Numbered from the stretch's first letter, positions 16,876 to 24,849 are shown. The stretch: 49,958 nt of DNA from Oscillospiraceae bacterium (GCA_017405865.1 JAFQZN010000020.1:1-49958), one strand, 5' to 3'. The notes: a model not told the origin generated them from the letters alone. Numbers and translations are program-made.

Positions 16876-18264
16876 TTAGAAGAATCGTTCGACCAGCTCG
16901 CGGGAATACTCCGCCGTCTCGTCCATATCGCCGAAGCTCATGATCTCGCCGGCGTAGAAGGTGTCGTACTTGTCCTGCATTGCCTCGACCTTGTCATACC
17001 AGCCGGCGGCGTAGTCCTCGGAGAAGACATGCGGGAAGTAATACACGCTCCACTCGTTGATGACGTTGGACGCGGGGTTGTGCATAATCTTGAGGTCGTT
17101 CAGCACCGTCTTCTTGCATTCCTCGTAGGGGATCTCCTTGCTGTTCTTGTGCTTGCGCAGGGCGTAGGTCGTGATGACCTGATCCTTGGTGTCCTTCCAG
17201 CGGCGATAGTAGACCATCAGATGTCCGAGTGTCTTCGGGGTCATGTTTTCAAAGACATAGTAGGAGATCTCCGGATGATCCTCGGGCTTTGTCTCAACTG
17301 CCAGCACGTCGTAGCGCTCGTAGTCAATCTTGGAGAAGAGCTCCTTCTCGTCCTCGCGGGCGTCGAAGTAGTCGACCATGCCGATCTGTCCGTCGTCGCG
17401 CTTGTTCGGGATATACAGCGGCGCGGTGACGATGATCTTGTCGTATTCCTCGACCTTTCCGTTGACGGTGACGTAGACCTTGCCGTCCTTGCGCTCGACC
17501 TTTTCGATCTTGCTGTTCAGACGCGCAGGGTTCTTCAGATGGTCGTTGAGCTGCTCCCAGATATACTGGGTGCCTTCCTTCCACGTCCAGAGGTTGACCT
17601 TGACGAAGTTCATCGTCGTCTGGAAGTCGAGGTATTTCAGCACGTAGGCTGCCGGGATCTCGTCAAAGTAGCCGTAGCCGAAGGAGGTGAACGGCCCGAT
17701 CCAGATGTCCTGCGTCAGTTCGACGCCGTTCTTTTTGCAGAATTCGCTGAACGGCAGCGCCAGATCCTTCAGATTCGGGTTTTCGCCCTTGATCGGCTCG
17801 CGCTTGGCGTTCGCCTGCGAGAAGCCGTCGTACTTGCCCTGCGCGACGCCGCGGTGACCGTTGACGTCGTAGCCCTTATACTTGGTTTCCAGCAGCTCGC
17901 CGAGCTTCTTGACCTGCTTCTTCATCTTGAGCAGACGCGGGATCTTGAGCAGATTCTTCTTCGGCTCGAACGGCTCGATGACGTCGCCCTTGGCGTTCTT
18001 GTAGTTGCGGTTGAGCTTCGGGCCGTCGTGGGTGATGCCGCAGAACTCCTCGACGTCGTGGACGGCGTAGTAGCTCGGAACGCCCATGATCGCGCCCATT
18101 TCGTAGCGCCTTCCGTTGTAGTGGGGCGACCAGCACTTGCCGCCGACGCGGTCAAGCCGTTCCAGGATCGTGTAGTTGGTGTAGCCCTTCTTTTCCAGGT
18201 ACATGCCTGCGGAAAGACCTGCCGGACCGCCGCCTACGATGCAGATGCGGGTATTCTTGTCCAT
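16876..18264 (-). CDS. polyunsaturated fatty acid (linoleate) isomerase-like flavoprotein
   Basis: 462 residues, FAD-dependent amine-oxidase fold. N-terminal FAD motif CIVGGGPAGLSAGMYLEKKG. Blocks that I remember from the Cutibacterium acnes 10,12-conjugated linoleate isomerase recur in order: GRRYEMGAIMGVPSY, TKYKGYDVNGH, a PFTSFGYGYFD block, PAAYVLKYLDF, LWTWKEGTQ, GHLMVYYRRW, YFPHVFSEDY, AGWYDKVEAMQ and TFYAGEIMSFG. That enzyme shifts a double bond of free linoleate through hydride transfer to and from FAD, with no net redox change. This protein is about 40 residues longer, with an insert near 95-160. AGGAGGC and a good start lie at 18264; the longer frame to 18300 is not needed. It is the first gene of the leftward operon. 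Confidence 0.85.
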   Translation of the reverse strand: MDKNTRICIVGGGPAGLSAGMYLEKKGYTNYTILERLDRVGGKCWSPHYNGRRYEMGAIMGVPSYYAVHDVEEFCGITHDGPKLNRNYKNAKGDVIEPFEPKKNLLKIPRLLKMKKQVKKLGELLETKYKGYDVNGHRGVAQGKYDGFSQANAKREPIKGENPNLKDLALPFSEFCKKNGVELTQDIWIGPFTSFGYGYFDEIPAAYVLKYLDFQTTMNFVKVNLWTWKEGTQYIWEQLNDHLKNPARLNSKIEKVERKDGKVYVTVNGKVEEYDKIIVTAPLYIPNKRDDGQIGMVDYFDAREDEKELFSKIDYERYDVLAVETKPEDHPEISYYVFENMTPKTLGHLMVYYRRWKDTKDQVITTYALRKHKNSKEIPYEECKKTVLNDLKIMHNPASNVINEWSVYYFPHVFSEDYAAGWYDKVEAMQDKYDTFYAGEIMSFGDMDETAEYSRELVERFF

Positions 18265-18449
18265 AAAAAAGCCTCCTATGCTTTCAATATTATATGCCAT
18301 GCTTATTATACATTATCTGTCGGAAAAATGCACGATTATTTTTGGGGATCGACGTATTTTTTATAAAATTCTCACAAAGCCCTTGCCCGACCTGCTTTGA
18401 GATGGTATACTGTAAGGTGAAAAGGACTCGAACGGCTGCGGAGGGCGTT
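18265..18449. promoter_or_regulatory. divergent control region of the fatty-acid operon and acyl-ligase trio
   Basis: Rightward, TTGCCC (18383), a 17-bp spacer and TATACT (18406) make a fair promoter for the acyl ligase operon. Leftward, TATAAT lies at 18289-18294 on the minus strand, 25 bp before the isomerase start, but with a weak -35 (GATAAT). No clear operator palindrome is visible. The shared 185 bp means the two operons could be co-regulated. Confidence 0.55.
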
Positions 18450-19808
18450 ATGTTGAGATTCAGCGGATTTGATGCACTGCTGCGGCATTGGGCAGACGTT
18501 GCGCCCGACGCCGCTGCGATACGCTATGCCGAGGGCGGAGCGCTCTGCCTGTGCTCCCATGCCGAGCTGCTTGCCCGCGTGCAGGCGCGCGCCAAAAGCC
18601 TCCGGCGGGAAACGGCGGCGGCATATGCGCTGTTTATGGACGGCAGCCTCGCGTGCGTGATCGAGACGTTCGCCTCGGTGCTGGCAGGACGCCGCACCGT
18701 TTTGCTCAATGAAAACGCGCCGGACGCCGTGCTTGACGCGCAGCTTCGAGAGGCGGAGGTCGACGCGCTGTGGGGAGCCCCCGATTTGTGCGAGAGCTTT
18801 GCGCCGCTGTGCAGGGCGGGGGCAGAGGCAGGGGAGAGAAAAGTGCTCTTCTTCACCTCCGGCACGACGAGCCGTGCAAAGGCAGTCGTTCTGACCGACG
18901 AAACGCTGTGCGCCAGTGCGTATAACGGCGGCGCGCTGCTGCCGCTGCAGGCGCAGGACGTTCTGCTGAATCTGCTGCCGCTGGATCATGTCTTCGGCTT
19001 CGTCTGCGGATTGCTGTGGGGACTGTCCTGCGGGGCGACTGTCGCGCTTGGCAGAGGCGCAAGATACTACACGGAGGATTGCGGTCTGTTCCGCCCGACG
19101 GCTCTCTCGGCAGTGCCGCTGCTGCTCGGCTTTCTTTTGAAGCAGCGGGCGCTGAACCCGGAGCTGAAGCTCCTGCTGGTCGGAGCGGGCGAGTGTCCGC
19201 CGGCAGTGCTGCAGGCGGCAAAGGCGACCGGCGCGCGCGTCTGCTTCGGCTACGGTCTGACGGAGACAAGCTCGGGCGTTGCCTTGAGTTTGGGCGAGGA
19301 CCCCTATGCGATGACCGTCTGCCCGGACGACCGCATCACGATCGCGCCGGACGGCGAGGTGCTGATCGAGGCGCCGACCTGCATCATGCAGGGCTACTGG
19401 CGGCGCGAGGACGACACGGCGCGCGCCGTGCAAAACGGCGTGCTCCATACCGGCGATCTCGGCAGGCTCGACGAAGCGGGCAAGCTCCGGCTGACCGGCC
19501 GAAAAAAGGAGATCCTGGTGCTCGCCGACGGGACAAAGCTGTTCCTTCCGGAATATGAGGCAGCGGTCGCGGGTGCGCTTGGCGAAACAGACCTTTGCAT
19601 CCTTCTGCGCGGCGGCGCGCCCGTTCTGCTGCTGGGAGGTCCGCCGCGCGATACGAGGCCGCTTTGGGACGCCCTGCGCCCCGTGCTGGAGGAGCGACCG
19701 CGCGGGCAGCAGCTGCGGCGTATTTTATTCTATCACGACCCGCTGCCACGCACGGCAAGCGGAAAAATCATGCGTTGGGCGATTCAACGGGAAAAGGAGA
19801 GCGAATGA
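18450..19808 (+). CDS. AMP-forming acyl-activating enzyme (acyl-ACP/CoA ligase family)
   Basis: 452 residues of the ANL adenylation superfamily. The ATP-binding loop is FFTSGTTSRAKAVVL near 133; the motif GYGLTETSSG lies near 267; TGDLGRLDEAGKLRLTGRKKE spans the hinge aspartate-arginine region; and the C-terminal catalytic lysine sits in PRTASGKIMRW. These enzymes adenylate a carboxylate and pass it to a thiol. The gene overlaps the ACP gene by four bases (ATGA), so the acceptor is probably that carrier protein rather than CoA (inference). Length is short for fatty-acyl-CoA synthetases and closer to stand-alone adenylation enzymes. The start was placed at 18450; the long upstream frame covers the control region. 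Confidence 0.88.
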   Translation: MLRFSGFDALLRHWADVAPDAAAIRYAEGGALCLCSHAELLARVQARAKSLRRETAAAYALFMDGSLACVIETFASVLAGRRTVLLNENAPDAVLDAQLREAEVDALWGAPDLCESFAPLCRAGAEAGERKVLFFTSGTTSRAKAVVLTDETLCASAYNGGALLPLQAQDVLLNLLPLDHVFGFVCGLLWGLSCGATVALGRGARYYTEDCGLFRPTALSAVPLLLGFLLKQRALNPELKLLLVGAGECPPAVLQAAKATGARVCFGYGLTETSSGVALSLGEDPYAMTVCPDDRITIAPDGEVLIEAPTCIMQGYWRREDDTARAVQNGVLHTGDLGRLDEAGKLRLTGRKKEILVLADGTKLFLPEYEAAVAGALGETDLCILLRGGAPVLLLGGPPRDTRPLWDALRPVLEERPRGQQLRRILFYHDPLPRTASGKIMRWAIQREKESE

Positions 19809-20062
19809 TGTACAGCAGAGCGGAGATCCTGAACAAAACAAAGCAGATCATCGCCGAAGCCCTGCCGGAGCTGGAGGGCAAGGAATTTGACGAGAGCACT
19901 GTCATCAACACGGATACCGGCATTGATTCGATGGGCTTCACGCTGATTATCTGCCGGCTGGAGGCGGCGTTTGACGTGCAGATCCCCAACCGACAGTGGC
20001 AGAAGCTGCAGACGATCGGCGACGTGGTGGACGCGATCGAAAAGCGTCTGCCGAAGGCATAA
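19805..20062 (+). CDS. acyl carrier protein
   Basis: 85 residues with the phosphopantetheine attachment site in TGIDSMGF (Ser42) and the usual helical pattern before and after it. It is a specialised ACP: its sequence around the site (DSMG instead of DSLD/E) and its placement between a ligase and a thioesterase set it apart from the housekeeping AcpP. A second ATG at 19808 is equally possible (AGGAG spacing five or eight bases). The ACP would carry an acyl chain loaded by the upstream ligase. Confidence 0.9.
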   Translation: MMYSRAEILNKTKQIIAEALPELEGKEFDESTVINTDTGIDSMGFTLIICRLEAAFDVQIPNRQWQKLQTIGDVVDAIEKRLPKA

Positions 20063-20063
20063 T

Positions 20064-20774
20064 ATGTACGAGCAGACGTACCGCGTGTTGAGCTCGGACG
20101 CCGATCCGATGCGGCGGCTGCGGCTTTCGCGGCTGTTCACCCTGCTGCAGGAGGCGTCGATCGCGCACACGATCGAGCTCGGCATGGGCAGGGAAAAGAC
20201 CCTCGACCGGGGCTTGCTCTGGATCGTTACCCTGCAGCAGGCGAGCATCAGAAGACTTCCTGTCTACGACGAGAAATACCGCCTGCTTTCGTGGCCGGGG
20301 AAGACGATGCATCTGTTTTTCCCGCGTCACTACCGGCTGGAGAATGCAGACGGCGAGCTGCTTGTGGAGGCGAATGCGCTCTGGGCGCTGATGGATGCAG
20401 GCACGCGGCGGATCGTCTTCCCGGAGGAACACGGCATTCAGATCAGCGAAGAAAAGACCGGCTGGGAGACGCCGCTGCCGTCGCCGCCGCAGAGCCCGAA
20501 GGAACCCGACGCGGACGAATTTGCCGTGCCTTACAGCTATGCCGATCTCAACGGACACATGAACAACACGCGCTACTTCGACCTTGCGGAGGATCGCATG
20601 CCGGAGGAGCTGCGTTGCCGCCGAGTGCGCAGCATACGCGCAGAGTATGCCCACGAGATTCGCGCGGGCGAGCGCATAACGCTGCTGTCCGAGACGCAGA
20701 CGGATCAGTTCCTGCTGCTCGGCGAGCGCGACGGACAAAAGCTCTTCAAGCTCAGCCTGACTTATAACAAATAA
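20064..20774 (+). CDS. acyl-ACP thioesterase (FatA/FatB family)
   Basis: 236 residues with two hot-dog folds. The second holds DLNGHMNNTRYFD near residue 160, matching the D..GHVNN..Y signature of acyl-ACP thioesterases. The first half carries the N-terminal fold with SRLFTLLQEASIAHTIELG. The enzyme hydrolyses acyl-ACP to free fatty acid, so with the ligase it could make a load/unload cycle on the ACP. The ATG follows the ACP stop by one base. A terminator follows at 20775. Confidence 0.88.
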   Translation: MYEQTYRVLSSDADPMRRLRLSRLFTLLQEASIAHTIELGMGREKTLDRGLLWIVTLQQASIRRLPVYDEKYRLLSWPGKTMHLFFPRHYRLENADGELLVEANALWALMDAGTRRIVFPEEHGIQISEEKTGWETPLPSPPQSPKEPDADEFAVPYSYADLNGHMNNTRYFDLAEDRMPEELRCRRVRSIRAEYAHEIRAGERITLLSETQTDQFLLLGERDGQKLFKLSLTYNK

Positions 20775-20800
20775 AAATGGACGCCCACAGGCGTCCATTT
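20775..20800 (+). terminator. rho-independent terminator
   Basis: AAATGGACGCCCACAGGCGTCCATTT lies immediately after the thioesterase stop. Confidence 0.8.
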
Positions 20801-20802
20801 TC

Positions 20803-20934
20803 CAGACTGTCAAAAAAGTCCGTAACCGTCAAAATTATTAAAACAATTTTTGGATTATTCCCTGTTTAAACGTTTTTCTGTTTTTTTCAGGTTTTTCTAA
20901 CAATTTAGGCTACAAAAAGCTTGCTTCGCAAGGA
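20803..20934 (-). repeat. 134-bp dispersed repeat, copy 2 (inverted)
   Basis: This is the reverse complement of 1-133, with only a few differences and with the same flanking TTGCGAAGCAAG palindrome. Together the copies flank about 20.7 kb that holds the surface and fatty-acid genes. Confidence 0.85.
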
Positions 20935-20948
20935 TTTTGACTTACTGC

Positions 20949-20996
20949 GCAACTCACGACCTACCGTACCTATGTACGCCGACGGTCGTGAGTTGC
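20949..20996. repeat. long GCAACTCACGACC hairpin
   Basis: GCAACTCACGACC and GGTCGTGAGTTGC form a perfect 13-bp stem around a loop with an inner TAC/GTA pairing. No gene spans it. It lies in a repeat-rich gap (20775-21092) that contains no gene. Confidence 0.65.
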
Positions 20997-21024
20997 TTGT
21001 CTTCCGAACTTTTTGACAGCCTGT

Positions 21025-21078
21025 CAGCGTGTCGAAAAGGGTTTTTCGACACGCTGAACCTCGTCGTTCGACGAGGTT
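21025..21078. terminator. double hairpin after the lipase-like gene
   Basis: CAGCGTGTCGAAAA...TTTTCGACACGCTG is followed by AACCTCGTCGTTCGACGAGGTT. Read leftward, the second hairpin comes first after the stop at 21093 and is a plausible terminator. The first belongs to the GTGTC hairpin family also at 2175. Confidence 0.6.
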
Positions 21079-21092
21079 TTCTGTTTTTCTAA

Positions 21093-22016
21093 TTATAGGT
21101 TGCCTTCGATCCACTGCAGAAGATCCTGATAGACCGTCTTCTTGTCAAGCTCGTTCAGGATCTCGTGGCGGTCATCCGGGTAGAGCTTAAGCGTGACGTT
21201 CTGAATGCCCGTCTTTTTGTAAGATTCGGCGACCAAGCGCGGTCCCTTTCCGTTTTCGCCGACCGGATCGTTTCCGCCCGACACGACCAGGATCGGCAGA
21301 TCCTTCGGGATCTTGTCGAGGTTTTTCTGCTTCTCCGCAAAGCGCAGACCGCGGAAGAGATTGTTGTAGCCGTTGACCGTAAAGACAAACTGATTGAGCG
21401 GGTTTGCCTCATATGCGTCGACGATCGCCTCGTCCTTGCACAGCCAGTCATTCTTTGTGCGCGCCGGCTCAAACGCCTTGTTGTAGGAACCGAGCGCCAT
21501 GTTGTTTATCATGCTGCTGCGGTGATAGTCTCCTTTGATTTTCCGAAGCATGCCGCTCAAGCCGATCGCCGCGATCAGTGTAGCGGCACTCTGATAGCCG
21601 GTACCCATAATGATCGCGCCGGCAAGCCCTTTCCCGTAAATTTCGATGTATTGCCTTGTCAGGAAGGAGCCCATGCTGTGCCCGAGAATGAAATACGGAA
21701 CGCCCGGGTATTTTTTCTGCGTGTCCTCCCGCAGCTGCTGCATATCGCCGATAACACAAGCGTTTCCGTCCTGTTTGGCAAAATAGCCGAGCCGGGATTC
21801 GTCCGTCACGGATTTCCCGTGTCCGAGGTGGTCGTTGCCGACCACGTAAAAGCCGTGTGAGGCCATAAACGATGCGAAGAGATCGTAGCGGTCGATAAAC
21901 TCGACCATGCCGTGCGCGATCTGAAGGACGCCGCGCACTTCCTTCTCCGGAATCCATTCAATGGCGTGAATCTGCGTCAGCCCGTCCTTCGACGGATAGT
22001 AGAATTCCTGCTTCAT
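21093..22016 (-). CDS. alpha/beta-hydrolase, monoacylglycerol lipase/lysophospholipase type
   Basis: 307 residues. The nucleophile elbow GHSMGS lies near residue 110, the acid is in LPILVVSGGNDPVG, and the catalytic histidine is in DDRHEILNE near 285. VLQIAHGMVEFIDRYD is the oxyanion-hole block shared by bacterial monoacylglycerol lipases. No signal peptide is visible, so it acts inside the cell on monoacylglycerols or lysolipids. The start at 22016 has GGAAGGAG upstream. Its position next to fatty-acid activating genes makes a supply of free fatty acids plausible, but it is in the opposite orientation. Confidence 0.85.
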   Translation of the reverse strand: MKQEFYYPSKDGLTQIHAIEWIPEKEVRGVLQIAHGMVEFIDRYDLFASFMASHGFYVVGNDHLGHGKSVTDESRLGYFAKQDGNACVIGDMQQLREDTQKKYPGVPYFILGHSMGSFLTRQYIEIYGKGLAGAIIMGTGYQSAATLIAAIGLSGMLRKIKGDYHRSSMINNMALGSYNKAFEPARTKNDWLCKDEAIVDAYEANPLNQFVFTVNGYNNLFRGLRFAEKQKNLDKIPKDLPILVVSGGNDPVGENGKGPRLVAESYKKTGIQNVTLKLYPDDRHEILNELDKKTVYQDLLQWIEGNL

Positions 22017-22147
22017 TTCTGTGTCTCCTTCCATTCATAGAACCTCCGAGGCGCAGCGCCCCGCCGCTTGCCTGCAAGCAGCGGCGATTCGCCCGGATTC
22101 ATCTTTTTTATTATAAAATGGATCGTGCAAATTATCAAGTATCAGAA

Positions 22148-23296
22148 TCAGAAACCGAACAGCTCCTCTGCCTGCTGCATGTTCTCCCGGATGGCAACGC
22201 CGAAGGGGCAGTGGGTCTCGCAGGCGCCGCACCGGATGCATTCCCCCGCGTGATGCGGCAGGCTTGCGTAGTGCTCCCGCACGGTCTCCGGAATCTGCGC
22301 CTGCGTCTGCGCCAGATGCAGGAACTTCGTCACGTCCGCCACGCTGATTCCCATGGGGCAAGGGGCGCAGTGGCTGCAATACATGCAGTGACCCTCCCAA
22401 TGGATGCGGGGGAAGGAGGCCAGCGCCGCGGCGTAATCTCTGGCTGTTTCATCCGCCTCACAGTAGGCGGCGCTTTCCTCCAGCTGCGCCACGGAATGTG
22501 CGCCCGCCAGCACCACGGACACCGCCGGACGCGACAGGGCGTAGGAAATGCATTGGTGCGCCGTCAGCGCGACGCCTGCCGGGGAGAGCTCCGCGTTCAG
22601 AAGATCTCCGCCGGCAAAGGCTTTCATCACCGTAATGCCGACGCCCAGCCGCTGGCAGGTCTCGTAGAGCCGCTGGCGGTCCGGGTCCATATTGGTAAGC
22701 CGGCCCGCGTAGGCCTCTTCATTCCAGAGCTGCTCCACGTCCTCGTTTGCCGGCTGCAGATCGTAGCAGGGGTTGACCGAGAACATCAAAACCTCGATGC
22801 CGCCCTCAACGACGGCGCGTTCGGCCACCAGCGGATTGTGGCTGGACAGACCGATATGCCGGATGCGGCCTTGCGCCTTGAGTTCTCTGGCATAATCCAG
22901 GATCCCGTTGTTCACGATGGCTTCCCAGTCTGCCATGGCGTCGCAGTAGTGGATCATGCCCACGTCCAGATAGTCCGTACCGAGCAGCGCCATCATTTCC
23001 TCAAAGCCGCGCTTGGTTTCCTCCAAATCGCGCGTACGCAGATACTGCCCGTTTTTCCAAACAGAGCAGAGGTGCGACTGGATCAAGAATTTCTCCCGCC
23101 GTCCTTTGATCGCATCCCCGACCGCCTGACGCAAGGCCGGGTCGGAGGCGTAGAGGTCAAAATAGTTGATGCCGAGCTGCTCGGCAGCGTCAAAGAGCTT
23201 TGCCGTCATGCCGCAGTGCTCTTCATTCATTCCCTCGCAGCCCATGCCGATAACGCTGGCGCGCAGACCGGTGGCTCCAAGCTCCCTGTATTCCAT
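22148..23296 (-). CDS. aldo/keto reductase with C-terminal 4Fe-4S domain
   Basis: 382 residues. The N-terminal two thirds is an aldo-keto reductase barrel (MEYRELGATGLRASVIGMGC, NYFDLYASDP, GRIRHIGLSSHN). The catalytic Asp and Tyr are visible, but the strand that usually carries the catalytic lysine reads FLIQSHL, so the lysine may be absent. The last 100 residues hold cysteine motifs CMYCSHCAPCPMG and CIRCGACETHCPFG, typical of ferredoxin-type electron transfer. Such fused proteins are common in anaerobes, with unknown substrates. The start at 23296 has GAAGGAG; an upstream TTG at 23302 is less likely. Confidence 0.82.
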   Translation of the reverse strand: MEYRELGATGLRASVIGMGCEGMNEEHCGMTAKLFDAAEQLGINYFDLYASDPALRQAVGDAIKGRREKFLIQSHLCSVWKNGQYLRTRDLEETKRGFEEMMALLGTDYLDVGMIHYCDAMADWEAIVNNGILDYARELKAQGRIRHIGLSSHNPLVAERAVVEGGIEVLMFSVNPCYDLQPANEDVEQLWNEEAYAGRLTNMDPDRQRLYETCQRLGVGITVMKAFAGGDLLNAELSPAGVALTAHQCISYALSRPAVSVVLAGAHSVAQLEESAAYCEADETARDYAAALASFPRIHWEGHCMYCSHCAPCPMGISVADVTKFLHLAQTQAQIPETVREHYASLPHHAGECIRCGACETHCPFGVAIRENMQQAEELFGF

Positions 23297-23419
23297 AAGC
23301 AAACTCCTTCGTATTAAGTGCTTTTCCGTTTCCGGTTTGATTTCAGGCCTTGCTCCACGTTCTTCCGGAGGCGCTGCCGCAGTTTCACGGCAGCTTTGCC
23401 GTCTGACGGACGGTATAAT

Positions 23420-23860
23420 TCACAGCTCCGCTGCGCTGCTGACCAGCTTCGCGTCTACCGATCTTGCCCCCTGCACATAGGGTGCCAGCTTCTCCGCAGT
23501 TTTCCCGATGCCGGATCCGCCGGAGGTGGCGAAGGCGTGAACGGTGATCCCGCTCCAATCGTAGTCCTTGCAGAACGTGTTGACGACGTTCGGAGCGCAG
23601 CCGTACCAGATCGGGAAGCCGACGTATACGGTGTCATATTGGGAAAGGTTTTCAACCTTTTCCGCGACCGGCACCTCCTGCTTGCCGAATTTTTCCCGAT
23701 TGCAGCGGGCAAGCGGATTCATCCACCGCAAATCCGCAGGGGTATAGGGCTTTACCGGCTTGATCTCAAACAGCTCCGCGCCGAGCTTTTCTGCAAGCTC
23801 CTTCGCAACCTTCGCGGTTCTGCCGCTTTCCGCGCTGAAATAAGCTACCAACGTACTCAT
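23420..23860 (-). CDS. flavodoxin-like protein
   Basis: 146 residues. The N-terminal FMN-phosphate loop is YFSAESGRTAKVAKEL and a second flavin loop is VYVGFPIWYG, followed by FATSGGSGIGKTAE. These fit short flavodoxins that carry low-potential electrons. GGAGGAT precedes the ATG. The gene follows the C39-like/glutaredoxin pair by about 100 bp and precedes the Fe-S aldo-keto reductase, so it may donate electrons to the latter. Confidence 0.88.
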   Translation of the reverse strand: MSTLVAYFSAESGRTAKVAKELAEKLGAELFEIKPVKPYTPADLRWMNPLARCNREKFGKQEVPVAEKVENLSQYDTVYVGFPIWYGCAPNVVNTFCKDYDWSGITVHAFATSGGSGIGKTAEKLAPYVQGARSVDAKLVSSAAEL

Positions 23861-23959
23861 TATTTATCCTCCATTTCCATCAATTCACCAAAAACGTCCA
23901 ATGATATGCCGCGCTTGATCGCGTCCGCAGACCCTTCCTCCCTGAAAGGGCGGCTCTCC

Positions 23960-24565
23960 TCAATCGACGTGATACAGAACGAATCCGCCGCGTCTTTCGT
24001 GGCCGGTGTCCCAGAGCTTTTTGAGATCCAGCCATTCAAAGCTGCCGTAGGTCACGGCCTTCACCAGAAATGCATCCGCCGAAGCGTCATACCCATTCAG
24101 CAAAAACCAGTGCCAGACGTAGTTCCGAAGCTGACGGTTGCGGTGATTCAGCACGAGCGTCGGGATCGGATAGCCCTGATCGATCTGCCGCACGACGGCG
24201 TCCCTTGCCGCCTCGTACGGCGCAGTGCCGTGCAGCGGCGTCATGGTAAGGCGTGTTTCACCACGGTCGTGAAGGTACTGTGCATAGCCGTCCATATAAA
24301 GCTCGAGCCGGTCGATGCCGCTCGGGCGAGGAGATAAATACGGCTTCATCTCGTAGGCGAAGCGAACGTAGTCTTCTTTCGTTAGCTCCGCCGCGTTGTT
24401 CGGCGCGATGCCCGTCAACCCCCTGTGCAGTGAAAAATAGACGCTGCTGTCGCAGGCGGTCTCGGCGCCGCAGCCCCCGATGCGCATCATAAAGGTCGGA
24501 AACCAGTCCTGATTCCCGCCGTAAGAATCCCCGATCCGAAAATGCGCAAGCTCTGCTCTGCTCAT
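23960..24565 (-). CDS. C39-peptidase-like protein
   Basis: 201 residues. The pattern GGCGAETACDSSVYFS near residue 31 resembles the catalytic-cysteine region of papain-fold C39-like peptidases (GxCGxxxxxM/C), and VWHWFLLNGYD near 160 could supply the histidine and acid. No signal peptide is seen. It overlaps the glutaredoxin gene by four bases (ATGA), so a thiol-related role is possible. I do not recognise a named family; the peptidase call is from motif shape only. Confidence 0.5.
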   Translation of the reverse strand: MSRAELAHFRIGDSYGGNQDWFPTFMMRIGGCGAETACDSSVYFSLHRGLTGIAPNNAAELTKEDYVRFAYEMKPYLSPRPSGIDRLELYMDGYAQYLHDRGETRLTMTPLHGTAPYEAARDAVVRQIDQGYPIPTLVLNHRNRQLRNYVWHWFLLNGYDASADAFLVKAVTYGSFEWLDLKKLWDTGHERRGGFVLYHVD

Positions 24566-24849
24566 GGTTTTTCTGCAGCGGCGGTATGCAGCGCCGTTTC
24601 CAGCTGCCGTTTGATCTCGCCGTAGTTATCCCGCGGGCTGCATTCATACAGCTTTTCTTCCCCACAGAAGATGCTGGGAACGTAATAGTAATCGTATTTC
24701 CCTGCGATCTCCGGGGAGCGAGTCTCCTCGATCCACTCGATTCTTACCTTCTCATAAGCAGGGGTTTCGGTTTTCAGCTCCATTAACGCCTCTGCCGCCT
24801 TGCGGCAATAGGGACAGCCTTCCAGATAGAAAATCTTCAGCTCTTTCAT
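24562..24849 (-). CDS. glutaredoxin-like thiol oxidoreductase
   Basis: 95 residues with the redox motif CPYC in FYLEGCPYCRKAAEAL near the N-terminus and a thioredoxin fold, including the cis-proline region (VPSIFCGEEKLYECS). It would reduce disulfides or glutathione-like mixed thiols in the cytoplasm. ATG at 24849 has GGAGG eight bases upstream; a GTG at 24855 would be too close to it. The next gene overlaps it by four bases. Confidence 0.85.
   Translation of the reverse strand: MKELKIFYLEGCPYCRKAAEALMELKTETPAYEKVRIEWIEETRSPEIAGKYDYYYVPSIFCGEEKLYECSPRDNYGEIKRQLETALHTAAAEKP

Noticed and set aside
16876-18264. Monoamine oxidase or oleate hydratase
   Set aside because: The fold is shared, but the specific blocks match the fatty-acid isomerase; hydratases are much longer and lack these blocks.
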